This document shows, one piece after another, positions 22,016 through 33,621 of a stretch of DNA of 64,000 nt. The notes beneath the pieces are model-generated. The model was not told the DNA's origin and searched no databases. It saw only the letters and a program-made list of their open reading frames with translations. Position 1 is the first letter of the stretch; every line of letters starts with the position of its first letter. The DNA is from Rhynchosporium graminicola (lineage: Eukaryota > Ascomycota > Leotiomycetes > Helotiales > Ploettnerulaceae). The stretch is from the NCBI GenBank assembly GCA_900074885.1, contig FJUW01000001.1, positions 1,302,001-1,366,000 of the forward strand. Direction: 5' to 3'. Position numbers and translations under genes: made by a program.

Positions 22016-22676
22016 CTATCGCTTCCTCGCAATGGAACCTGGTATATGCTTCGTCGAGATTTGAAGGCCATGCGTCCTCGATATCCAGCTCTTTGTCCGG
22101 ATCGTCAGGTGACCCGATCTTGCTGCAATTTTTGGGTTCTCGTCATGTCTAATACCGTTGTCATCAAATCCAGTAATCTTATCCTGGAAATTATGCCCGA
22201 AGACTTGGTAGCAAGACAAGACACAATCCGTGATCTGCTTCGGTTCCTCTTTGCTCGTCAACCTAACCCAACCACCCAGAGCTCCCGTATCTACCGGAGA
22301 ATCTTTCCCTCCAATTGACTTACCATTTCCAGGAGACATACTCTTCATTCAGATAAAAGCCTTCAGGTTATCATCCTTCAAAACCGCGTTCGTCACAGCA
22401 CCAGAAAGTATCTCAATACACATCTCCACGTCTGGAAAATTCGGAGATTTTATCACCTCCAGGATTCTCCTCTCGATATGCTCGAATTCGGCGCTCGTTT
22501 CAGGTTTGACAAAAACCATGACTGTAGGCCATGCTGGCTCGATATGCTCCCTCTGTTGCGCGAGTCGCAGATGGAATGCAATACTAGTAGCTTTTCCCGA
22601 AAGTGTCTCTTTCACCATATCAACAATATTCGGCTCCACTTCATCCCTGTATGTTCTTTTTCGTAGTATTGACTAA
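22016..22676 (-). pseudogene. Second decayed paralog of the serine peptidase (middle region)
   Basis: The minus strand from 22,660 downward matches the intact peptidase from the 'DEVEP' motif onward: 'PTVMVFVKPET', 'SPNFPDVEMCIEILSG', then 'TGALGGWVRLTSKEEPKQIT' against 'SGTLGGWIRLTSNANPNQVT'. A single in-frame TGA at 22,349-22,351 interrupts it, the catalytic His is Gln ('LSCYQV' against 'LTCYHV'), and the frame degenerates after that. Neither the first N-terminal unit nor the Asp/Ser part remains. It overlaps the segment kept by the other broken copy (both contain VEP-I), so the two are remains of different genes rather than halves of one. Confidence 0.75.
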
Positions 22677-23615
22677 GAATGAAACGTCAACACGTCGAAC
22701 GGAGTTTGCTTACTTTTGGAGTACAGTACTAGAAGTAGAAAACACTAGGGCTCAATCTTTAATATGACCTGGCGGGACTAGGATTTCCGCTCTCGTCGAG
22801 AACGAACGGGCTAGTCCTTGTATTCTTGATCCTTGAAATTTGGTTCCTCGCGTCGGGAATTACCAAAATACGGTTATGAAGTATGTAAGAAACGACTAGG
22901 TCCGTTGTGTAACTATGGTTTCCATATCAACAGAGAACCCAAACCATCTTTTTTCTTAGCCAAGAGACTTACTTGGACACAGCCTAGACAATGAAGATCC
23001 AAATAAACCACATTTCCAACTCATTTCTTCATACATTTAAGCAAAGTGATATTAAGAGATATCCTTTCTCTCTGCTGCCGTGAGATTTATCGAATATGCT
23101 CGATCGGAAACCGAGTTCATAGACACAAAATGTCTAGCTTAAGCTAACCGATGAATTTTTCATTCATTTGGGAGCCACTCTACACAAGCGAAAGATGGCC
23201 CTTGGTTAGCTTATCCTCGTGATCTCTTTCTCTCTCTCAGGATAAAAGATGATTGTCTGAGAGCTGTATCTCTTCGAATCCGAAACGTAGTCCTTGTCTT
23301 CAACTCTTCGTTGATGGACCCGAGTGAGTCGAGGGCAAGGGTCCGCAAGCCCACACGCGAGGAATCTGGGAGTCTTGTTGTGGAATTCGGAGTTGAATTT
23401 AAACTTTCTGTGTTCTTCCAATATTGTTCGCGGAGGCGGGTCTGGTAGAAGGCTCTAAAAAGATTCAATGTAAATCTATATAAAAAAGCTTTTCGTCTTG
23501 AGTAAGATTGTATCCCCCGACTCAACAAATCCGATCATTCCTACAAAATTATCTTTATCAAGGCTTCTATTGGCGAACGAATCCTAGCTACTTACTAAAA
23601 ATCTATCAACACATA
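22677..23615. other. Intergenic, nothing convincing
   Basis: Overlapping minus-strand ORFs around 23,206-23,528 have no recognisable content and unlikely composition. A GGGACTAG...CTAGTCCT inverted pair lies near 22,776-22,822. Otherwise unremarkable. Confidence 0.4.
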
Positions 23616-24445
23616 ATGTCAATGCCAACCAAACCACAACTAATCATCCGTTTCATGCGCCACGCAGAAGTACCTTTCTCTCCCTTTCTTACTTCCTTCC
23701 TCTCCCCCTTTTCTTCCACAGCACCTCAACTGACCTACATCCTTCCCTCCAGCCAGTCCATAAAATCGGCGGCGCCGACCCCGACACCAGCATCCGCGAT
23801 CCAGTTATCTCATCCACAGGGCTCGACCAGTGTCTCTCTTTCCAAGCCTCAGCGCTAAACTCGCCGTATATAACACACATCCTATGCTCTCCGCGCAAAT
23901 GGTATTCTACAATCGCTTGAGCGGTCCAATCGCTATTACCGTTATCAGTATGCCGGAATTGCAGAATCTGGACTGTGGATTGAATGGAAAGGGGGTGAAT
24001 TTTGCAGGTCTGGTGGGTGATTATGCAGGTGGTGGTATAGGTGCTGGCTGTGGTGGGAGGGAGGGTTGGAATGATGTTAGTACGTATGGGAGAGTGGGAT
24101 GGAATGAGAGAGTCACGGGCATCTGGAGTACGGAAGAGGTGCAGTGGAGATGTGACTATATCAGGGGATTTTTGAAGGGCATGTGGGCCTCTTCTGGTAG
24201 GAAAAAAGTGGAAGTCGTGGTTGTTACGCATGGCAGCTTTTGGGGAAGCTGGGGAACGATGGTGAGAGGTCGGAGTATGATAAAAGGGGGGTTGAGATAT
24301 GCTGACTTGTGTGTTTGAAGTAATCATGTTCCCTGATGTGCAACTTTTGAGTTGTGTGTTCGATCAGGGTGGAGGGTTTCGGGAAATTGGAGAAGAGGAG
24401 TTGCGCCAGCTTCGCGATTTGGCTGGGAAGTGTTCGAAAACATGA
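23616..24445 (+). pseudogene. Histidine phosphatase (phosphoglycerate mutase-like) gene with one frameshift
   Basis: Exon 1 (23616-23669) encodes 'IIRFMRHAE', the RHG phosphohistidine motif (here R-H-A, as is common in fungi). After an intron at 23670-23752, exon 2 gives 'PVHKIGGADPDTSIRDPVIS' and 'HILCSPRKW', the usual follow-on regions. This frame stops near 23,910, but another frame immediately continues with 'ITVISMPELQNLDCG' and 'VVVVTHGSFWGSW', the second catalytic His, and after an intron 24262-24367 ends at 24,445. A loss of one base between about 23,895 and 23,912 would explain the break. It is either a recently broken gene or a base-call error. Total would be about 220 aa, normal for small fungal members. 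Substrate unknown. Confidence 0.65.
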
Positions 24446-25708
24446 TGCACCGCTACGGTATCAAGAGCCTATTATTACTTCTAATATCCAGCTTGGCAGA
24501 ACTTGGTTAGAACTAGATAGTGTAGAATGTTGAAAGGACAGCTTCCTCTCATTTTACCTGGTGTTTTAGGGAAAGTTTTTCTATGATCAGTATTTTCGGT
24601 GGGTAGTTCGGGTCTAATTCCTACTAATTTTCAAAACCACCCATTAGAGGACCCATCGTGTTCATTATAACGAGTGACTTGGAGTTGCCTCTCAGTCGAC
24701 TCAGAGTCAGGTGCCACTGGCATCTGACTCAACTCTACTCAACCCAAATCAATTATTATGCTGCTAGAGGTAGAATTACAAAACTGATCTAATTTGGTAG
24801 GGTCAAGTCTAGGTTCCTAACAGGTAAAATAAATGACCAGCTTTACTACTGGTTAAAGTAGTGGCACGTAATTACAGATCTTCTCCTAAATACCAGATAA
24901 TAATTTGTAGATGAAATAGCTTCAGCAAGAAGGTAGAAAGAGACTCGTTATATCGCCTAAGCTAGCCGTTGTAAGAAGAAGGGTTGCTATAGCTATATTA
25001 GGTCCGAGAGTAGGAGGTAATCTTACAATCATGGTTCTCCCAAGTGCCTCTTGTCAATTAGACCCAACAGTCAAGTCAGTCATGTAAGATCATATATGAG
25101 AACCATCCGCAACAGTACAGTTACGATACTTGGAGAGCTGTCAATATCACTAATGATTAGTACTGCCGGTTCTACCAGAAATAAACCACCCGCGAAGGCG
25201 CTGCCTGTAATGGCTCATACTTATCGAAATGCGGAGTATCTGTGTATCTCAGTCCGATAAATGACCAAGGTCCCGAATATAAAGTTTGACCAAGTACCAG
25301 GTCCTGATACCATTTCGTGCTCTTTCAATAATGCTTGACCGCTTTCCTCGAGAGGGCGATGTGTAAATAACTTCTGCCAAGACCAGCGCAGCGGAGCTCC
25401 CGCTCGCTTATTCCTCCAGCCTGAGCCTGATAAAGCTTAGCCGTCTCGTCACATGTCGATAAGAAAGATAAGGTTAGCGGGGTTCGAGACCCCTCTGTTT
25501 GCTCTTTCGAAATCTCAACGAGAAACCTCAAGCAGCCACAAACAATAACCACAATTGTACCTACACCAGCAACAAATATACCAATCAATAATCCTCCAGT
25601 ACAGGAAATACTCTTGAGCTTCGTATCATCTGGACAGTAAAATCGAGGGAACCGATACCAGCAGAGAAAGACGCGTCCAGGACAATAAGCCAACGCGCCG
25701 CCGCCACC
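24446..25708. other. Intergenic upstream of the helicase gene
   Basis: No supported gene. The minus-strand ORF 25,325-25,693 has a hydrophobic stretch but no ATG. A T-arm-like GGGGTTCGAGACCCC near 25,479 has no tRNA around it. 24,780-25,060 is TA-rich and could be an old repeat. Confidence 0.4.
24704..24730. repeat. 12-bp stem hairpin
   Basis: GAGTCAGGTGCC and GGCATCTGACTC pair with 11 Watson-Crick pairs plus one G-T around a 3-nt loop. Confidence 0.6.
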
Positions 25709-28700
25709 ATGGCCGGTGAAATGGTCCAGGATGAGCCCGCTGCTGGCGTACTGAGCTGGTACGACCGGACCAGACCTATGTGGATTGATCTGGTAGGAGA
25801 TTATGCTGGGAAAGAACTTTTCCTGGTAGAAGGAGATTCGCTGCTTCGAGAGTGCTTTGAGGATGAGAGAATCGATTTCGCAGGTAAATATGACCCCGCT
25901 ACTGCCCCTGTCAGGATCAGGATCAGGATCAAGATCAAGACCCCCAAGTCCCCCGGATTTTCAAAAGATGGCCCTTAGTGGACCTTGACGGTTGTATCAT
26001 TTCATATTTAGCGGCTTCCACAAAACGGCCTCGCTGGCTGAGTTCCCTTTGCTCTTTTCTGGATGTTAAGAAGCTGCGATGATATCAGATGGAATGCCGC
26101 CAAGAATTGACTACATAACATCACCTGATTTTACAGTATTGGGACCATGTCCCTTGTGGATGCATTGCAGCAAACCATTTTTGGAAACAATTTTGTATCA
26201 TGTACTGACCATCTCCAGGTGGTTTTCAGATATTACACGCCGTGTATGTCGTTGAGCGATTTCTCGAGGATCTCATCAAAAGACATTGCCAGTTCCATAT
26301 TGCATTCTTCGAGGGTGAGTTATTCATCTGTTTGTTCTCTGCTACAGAAATTGACTTGCGGTGTAGAAAACTCCCAGCTGTGTATCCCACCAGGCGTTTC
26401 AGCAGAACACGAGGCCAGGTATTTACTTGCAAGATCCGTCATCAAGCGACATCTTACTCGCCATCTTCCGTCGGCATGCCCTAATGTGGTCATCAACACC
26501 TTCCCAGCTCTAGAATCCGCAGGTTTCTCGGAATATCTCAATTCTACACCGGTTTATTTCGTAATGACACACGATGGATCCCGGAGAGAATCAAAGAAGT
26601 CAGAGACGAGTGGCAACAACCGAAATGAGAAAGTCGCAAAGGCTTCCTTACGTACCATGATATGGTGGTTCAACACAAACGGGCTGAATGCTGCTCTCAT
26701 CAACCGAATCGAATTCAGAGATTCCAAGGTCTTTACGATGATCGTCGAAAGCTTCACAGCTTCAAGTAAGCTGAAGCTAGCCATGGCTGGGGATCTTATC
26801 AAGCGATCTCAAGCTGCGAAGCAATTGCTGAAAGGTTCAAGCGTCACAGAAGCTCTAGATAAGAAGTCGACCTTAGAACCATCCGTTGTCGCAAAGCTTG
26901 CTGAAGCATTTTCCGAAGAGGATCTCAGTGAGAGCTATTTCCTTGCAATCTACGGTGTCTCCAAGATCCTCAGACAAGGTGATTCGGACGTATTTATGGC
27001 TTCCGCATTCATTCTTCATAGCGTTATTATTAAGAATATTCCGCTATCGCAGCGTAGACTTCCATTGATCACCTTCGATGAGGATTTTGAAGAAGAGGTT
27101 GATGAGTATATTACACGCATATCAAACATCTTCAAATTTGCAGTCGAGAATCCCAAATGGAATGAGTTAATGGACGAAGAAGAAATCGAGACAGATGCTA
27201 TAGATCTTATTGATGGCCGTTTGTTTCGTGTTGTTATCCAAGCAATGTGCGATACGTCCTTTGATCGTGCTCTCCCAAAGAATCTGCAGCCAGACTGGAA
27301 GGCCGTTTCTGCTTTAGTGAAAGAGCTTTCAGGACAGGAGCTATCATTGGAAGGTAGTACAGAACCAGAGTCCTCTGAGACCACAGCCACCGAAGCCGAC
27401 CTTGAAAAAGCTTCCGAGGATCTTGCTGTTTTAGCTTTCTCAAATCCTGTTTTCGACAAGCATTTAGAATGTATTCATGTCAAGGCAGACGCATCGCTTC
27501 CCGCGCGTATGGGTGCGCTGAAAATCTATCGTGAGACGTCTCACTGGCACAACCACAAGAAGCCTCTGAACCCGAAATATGCGCCTGCCGCGAAGGTCTC
27601 GAAATGGAGGTAAGCTTGACAGTCTACGTGGCGGAGTCAAATCATGCTGCAACTGCTAATCAACAATAGAAATCCGCTCCGTACAAATCAGTTCTACATG
27701 AATGAGATGACTTCATACGCTGCCAGTCTCACAGGAGCAAAAGGTAAAGCACTCGATGCCGAAACGATCACTGTCGGCCCGAAAGTCCTCAACAAGGTCA
27801 TTGAGGAAAAGCCCGAGAAACCTTCCGCCAAGTCCAAGAAAGAGGAGCAAGAGGCCAAGGCTATAAATAAAAAGGGCGCCGCCAAGAAGGGCACAAAGGC
27901 CGCCGTTTCTCAACTCTCCAAGAAAGACCAAATGATCGCCGATAACAAGGAGCGCAAGGGCGGAAATGAGGCTGACAAAGCTTTGAATGCATGGTCTATG
28001 GTGATGAAGGGTATCGATGTCATTCCGGACGATCAAGATCGATACATCAGGGCCATGAAATACTTGAACGGCCTGGATTCTGCGAAGTCGACATACCTGG
28101 AGGCAGAAGTTTACACCTATATTCTTCAATCATTGCTAACATGGTGGTCGACATATTGTAAGGCGGAGAAGAAGCCTCAAGGTTACCATGTAGTTGCACT
28201 CATCTGGACCACGATTCGCTCGATTTGCACATCAAAAGCTCCAGTGTCAAAGGAGATTGTTCTGATCATGACTAAAATTTGCACCTTATTGGGTATCACG
28301 GATGCGTTGACAGGCTTTGAGCCCACTCCCATCGACCGAAAGCTATCTTTCAACTTCAAGTTCCCTGTTCAGACGCAGAATCTACGAATTGTTGGAACTC
28401 AGGCAGAATTTCAGCTGAATTACTGTGGACCATACATGGATCGAATGCTCGATGCTAAACCTGATCCTCGAGTCTCCAGCTTTGTCCCTGATGGATGGCA
28501 GCGAGATGTGCTTGATCAGCTTGACTCTAACAAGAGTGTCTTTGTCGTGGCCCCTACGTCCGCCGGAAAGACTTTTATCAGTTTTTATGCCATGGAACAA
28601 GTTTTGAGAGCCGGTAATGATGGCGTTCTTGTGTATGTCGCGCCAACGAAGGCACTTGTGAATCAAATTGCTGCTGAAGTTCAAGGTTCGTCAGCCATAT

Positions 28701-31700
28701 TGTGTTACAGCTCACTCTACTAATATCCTGTAGGCCGATTCTCCAAGAAGTTCCCTGTTCCCGGAAAGGGCGTCTGGGCCATCCATACTCGCGATTATCG
28801 TGTCAACAACTCCACTGGATGCCAGATTCTTGTCACCGTTCCTCACATTCTACAGATCATGTTACTTTCGCCCTCAAATGCCAACTCATGGTCAAGACGT
28901 GTCAGCAGAATCGTCTTTGATGAAATCCACTCCATTGGAAATGCTGAAGATGGTGTTGTCTGGGAGCAGCTTCTACTTCTCGCGCCTTGCCCAATCATTG
29001 CACTATCTGCGACAGTGGGAAATCCAGGACAATTCAACGACTGGCTCACGGAGACACAAAAAGCTTCAGGGACAGAAATGAAGATGATCCAGCATGGTAC
29101 ACGTTACTCAGATCTACGCAAATACATGTATGATCCTCCGAAGAGCTTCCGATTCTCTGGGCTTGGAAAATCTTTCGGAGTCGGTCTCGGTCTTGATGGT
29201 TTAGTCGGATTCAACGCTTTCCACCCCGCTGCCAGTCTAGTCGACAAATCTCGTGGCATGCCAGATGATTTGGCTTTCGAGCCTCGTGACTGTTTGACGT
29301 TGTGGAAGGCTATGGTCAAGTTCCAGACCCCAGAATACCCAGTCCCAGCGTCACTTCACCCAGAAAAGGCACTTCCAGCTTGTGTCCGTAAAGCTGACAT
29401 TTTTACTTGGGAAAAGTCTTTGAAGAAAGTCCTCGTGCAATGGATGGCTAGCAAGACATCTCCTTTTGATAAGGTCGTTGAATACCTGAGCATACCGGCA
29501 CCTATCGAGGCAGCAGAACAAGTTCCATCCTCTACCGCCTCGACTGTCACTGATGCCGATACTTTCGATCCCCTGGATCTGAAATGTACCACACTGCCAT
29601 TACTGTTTCAGTTGCACAAGCGTCGTGCCCTTCCTGCTATCCTGTTCAACTACGACAGAAATCAATGTGAGGAGATTGCTGCGTCAGTGTTGAAGCAATT
29701 GGTGGATGCAGAGACACAATGGAAGGAAGGTCCAGCATGGAAGAAACTTATGGATGGCTACGAAGAATATAAAGAGATGAAGGACAAGAAGGGGAAGAAG
29801 CCTGCCAAGCCAGTGAAGAAAACGAAGGATAATGATGACGAGGGCGGCTCCAAGATGGACCGCATGCGTGAAGAGTCTTCTGATGGGGCATCCAAATATG
29901 ACCTATTTGATCCTGAGGCCCCACAGGCAGAGTTCTCCTTCGCCAATCCGAAGCAACTTCAGAAGGCCGAATTGGACGAGTATGTTCGCTCACTACGCTG
30001 GAAGCACATTCGAGAGGAGTTGATCGAGCTACTGAAGAGGGGTATCGGTGTTCATCACGCCGGTATGAACAGGAAGTACCGACAGTGTGTTGAGATGCTG
30101 TTCCGCAAGGGTTTCTTGAGGGTCGTCATTGCCACAGGTACCCTCAGTCTCGGAATTAACATGCCTTGCGCCACTGTTGTGTTCAGTGGTGATTCAGTTT
30201 TCCTGACTGCACTGAATTTCCGTCAAGCTGCTGGTCGATCTGGACGTCGTGGATTTGATCTCTTGGGTAATGTTGTCTTTCAAGGCTTATCTGAGGAGCG
30301 GGCTAGCCGACTGCTCAGCTCTCGCCTTCCAGATATGACTGGACATTTCCCCATCACGACAACTCTCGTGTTGCGACTATTCACATTATTGAACGATTCC
30401 AAGAGCTCACCCTACGCTGTAAAGGCCATCAACTCCCTGCTTTCTCAGCCGAGATTATATTTGGGTGGACAGAGTTTCAAGGAGCAGGTCTTGCATCATT
30501 TGAGATTCTCCATTGAGTATTTACGCAGGAATGAGCTCCTTGGACCGCTTGGTGAGCCTGTCAATTTCACGAGTTGTGTTTCCCATCTCTACTTCACAGA
30601 GAATTCCAGTTTCGCTTTCCATGCTCTTCTGAAGGGAGGATACTTCCACGTTCTTTGCGAGGATATCGATACCAAGACCGACATGGTTCTGCAAAAGATG
30701 ATCCTGGTCCTCAGTCATCTGTTCGGACGACGCGTGACTCGTGAAGTCGATAATGCTGAAGAGGCTGAAAAAATCAAGCGGTCTCCATCTATCGTATATC
30801 TGCCAGAAATGCCCGAGGATGCTGCCAAGATTCTTCGCACGCACAACAAGGACACTTTGGATATTTTCACGACCTATGTCAAGACATTTGCTGCGCAGCA
30901 TATCAAGGATGACGAGCGATACTTGCCTTTGACAAAGACCCCTGTTGGACTCGCACCTGCTCCAGTCAATGGTACTAATGGAACTGCAACCACCAACGGA
31001 AATACCAATGGCATCAAGGTCGAGGAGCCAGCTGTCAAGTTTCTTCCAACACTCCCCACGCCCCGTGCACGTTCAGCTTTCGTAGCGCTTTCCGGTCTTG
31101 GTGATGATTTTACGACTATTGAGGATCTTTGCACATCCACTCGTGAAGGTGTCTTCCTTGAGGCTGCTGTTATTCCCCATCTCGAGCTCCACCCAGATGA
31201 GACTAAAACACCACTAAACTCATACCTTTTGGACTTCTTCATGCATGGATCTATTGTTCCCCTAGAAGAGGCAAATGGTATCCGCAAGTCTGATGTAAGT
31301 ATCAATTCGTCTCTCCTTGTCTTTGACTGTAACGAAGAAAATGACTAATACGTCTCCAGGTTTGGTTCGTGCTCAACGATTTCTCTATGGTCCTCGCAAC
31401 CATTGTTACATCTCTGGCCCTCCATCTAGGCCTAGGTAGCGATGCCGACCCTGAAATGCTCGACGTAATGGGTTCTGGCGACGCCGCCGAAAATGAAGAA
31501 GACGCCGAAGTAGCAGCCGCATCCATCGCCGAGCCAACCGCTACCAACAACTCCGCCTCCGGATCTACCCAACCAGCTTTTGTCAAGAAGAAGAAGGTCG
31601 TTGAAGATTGGGATGCGGGTGAAGATGCGCTTGTTGCTGAGGAGGAGTACCTTAAGGGTGAAGGATTGAATGGCACAGGTGCGACGGATGATGAGGAGTA

Positions 31701-31782
31701 TGACAAGTTGATGAATGTCTACAAGGCTTTCAGAAAGTTAAAGACAGAGTTTGATGAGAAGTTTAGGGTCATTTGGGCTTAA
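25709..31782 (+). CDS. DDX60-like Ski2-family DExH RNA helicase
   Basis: Six exons (25709-25883, 26219-26314, 26367-27609, 27670-28685, 28734-31294, 31360-31782) give 1837 aa with consistent phases. The start has a complete Kozak context (GCCGCCACCATGG). Helicase motifs: I 'APTSAGKT' (about 800), Ia 'YVAPTKALVNQ', II 'DEIH' (about 906), III 'LSATVGN', V 'ATGTLSLGINMP', VI 'RQAAGRSGRRG' (about 1340). A long N-terminal region with 'WYDRTRPMWIDLVGDYAGKE', a Lys-rich linker (near 27,790-27,960 nt) and a long C-terminal region match the build of DDX60-type proteins, roughly 1700-1850 aa. In animals DDX60 acts in antiviral RNA sensing or decay; the fungal role is not known to me. Acidic C-terminus. 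Intron 1 (335 nt) is the least certain; intron 4 has an unusual GTTCGT donor. Confidence 0.9.
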
Positions 31783-32324
31783 AGTGTTGGTTGGTTGGAT
31801 GTGGTTAAATGGATGTGGTTGGATGGTGACGAATAATTGGATAGATTGATGAGAAGACCTGAAAAAAATAGTTTGGTTCTGTCAGAGTTCGGTACTGCAT
31901 TTTATCGGGCATGCATAGAGTGAGGAAGATGGATAGAAAATTGGTGATGAGGATACATACAAGCATGGCAGAAGAATAATGATTCCGTACACTTTCCCGT
32001 TCTTTCGAAAAGGAGATTTTAGTGGTAAATTCATCAACTTTTCCAGTAATTGCCGCGAGTGTTATTCTATGAGAAAAGGTAGATTGATATTTCGCCCTCC
32101 TCCGAGCATATTAGGGTTCCTTGGGCGTCGATTTCTCAACCCGGCCTGAAAAGGGGGACGGAGTATTCAAAATCACGTGCATCCAACCATCCATCATGAA
32201 ACGTACCTTGTTTCATCGTTCACTGCGATCTGACGAGCGCTCTGTTCAACGACCGGCATTCTCTCTTCATTTTGAGTTTAGATTGCATCGCACTTTAATA
32301 ATAGCTCTGAAATCGGTGCCAAGC
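31783..32324. other. Intergenic / 3' region of the helicase gene
   Basis: No gene seen. Starts with imprecise repeats of TGGTTGGATGTGG (31,787-31,830), likely 3' UTR. Confidence 0.4.
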
Positions 32325-33360
32325 ATGGAGGCCACGCGATATCGACCTCTAGTCTCGCTTCTTTTGTTGACTTCTACGAGCTTGGTTCTCGCTTGCGGAG
32401 CAGTGAGTGTGGGCCATAACATCAAAATTCTGGAGAAAAGGGGGTTATTGCCCGGTGAATTTTCTTTCCCGTGATAACGAAGTAGATATATGTCTATCGT
32501 TATGAATCCTGATTCAATTTCTCTACAACATGAGTTGACCCACTAGTGGGAAACTTCAAAGCAAAGTCTTTTCTACTATGAGACGACTGCAAGAGAACGA
32601 GTCCCGCTAGTTCTTGAAAATGGATCATTAACCGAGGATAGCTCGGTAGCACGTGAGTCTTCGATGTAACCTCCAAAAGGCTCCAATGATATATACAAGC
32701 CGACGCTCACCTACCATCATCTAAACAGCACCATCACCGTAACGCCCATCCCCTCCAAAGGCCTCGGTCTCCTCGTCCTCGTCCTCATTCCCCGCGAAAC
32801 CGGCATAATCCTCGAAAATTCCTTCTTACAGTCCCCATCCCAACTCTCGTCCCCAGGAAGGGATACTCTCTGTCCGACATGTCCCAGCACCTCACCAGCT
32901 TCTTCTCAGCACTCTCACCCTTCCAACAAACCATCGTCCCCACACTACACAGCCGCTGTTTCCCGGGGGGCTCCACCTCCACCCCTACCCACTCAAATCT
33001 GCTAACGATCTTTCGAAGCACGCCTACAACACGGTTCTTCCGGCGTCGGATTATTCCCTCTAATCGCGCGGATAAATCACAGTTATCGCTCTAACAGCGT
33101 GATTTCCTGGAGTGAGTGATTACAGAAGCGCGTTATTTGCACCGGAAGAAATTTTGAGGTCTGGGAGGACATCACGGTCTCTTATATCCGCTTTTGAATA
33201 ATAGGAAAGAGAGAAGGGGAAGGTTGATGCAGTATGGTTTTGACGGGCCCGGAGTTGATTGGAGAGGTAGTGAGACTGCTAGATCGGCTTCGAGAGGGAT
33301 TTTGGGCAGATACAGACCTCAGGTGTTGGTTCGGCCGTCTGGAGAGCCGTTAATGTGATG
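32325..33360 (+). pseudogene. Decayed SET-domain protein gene
   Basis: From 32,732 the plus strand reads 'TITVTPIPSKGLGLLVL' and 'IPRETGIILE', the start of a SET domain; further on 'FPLIARINHSYRSN' (33,055-33,100) is the R-[IF]-N-H-S-C-x-P-N motif with Cys and Pro replaced, and 'EDITVSYI' (33,155-33,195) is the G-E-E-[IL]-x-[IV]-S-Y motif, followed in another frame by 'RRGRLMQYGFD'. These lie in different frames and are separated by stops, so the gene is broken. An ATG at 32,325 with a signal-peptide-like start ('VSLLLLTSTSLVLACG') followed by 'SLFYYETTARERVPLVL' may be its N-terminus. The missing Cys in the NHSC motif means lost methyltransferase function. Confidence 0.6.
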
Positions 33361-33621
33361 CTCTGGTATGTATTCGTGTTTGTGAAAGGTGTAGTGACAA
33401 TTGCCAAATTTCCAAGTTATAATCTGAGCTCAGAAGCAATTTAATTTTACGAAAAGAGAACAAAATTATTATTTAACAGTGGGAAAACACGTGAGAATTA
33501 CCTACCTACTTATAAAGGAACGAACGATTGTAATAGCTCGATTGAGTATCAAATATGTTGGAGTAAGCAGCGACCTCCGCACTTGCTGGATGTGGTCGTC
33601 GGCTTTCCATTAGAGTGGATA

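Noticed and set aside
11916..24445. Secondary-metabolite gene cluster
   Set aside because: The neighbouring esterase, cupin and ureohydrolase genes could suggest one, but no polyketide synthase, NRPS, terpene cyclase, transporter or cluster regulator is present.
25470..25500. tRNA T-arm-like sequence GGGGTTCGAGACCCC
   Set aside because: No A box at the right distance and no matching acceptor stem.
25325..25693. 122-codon minus-strand ORF with a possible membrane span
   Set aside because: No ATG anywhere in the frame near its start, no splice solution, and it ends at the helicase gene's Kozak region.
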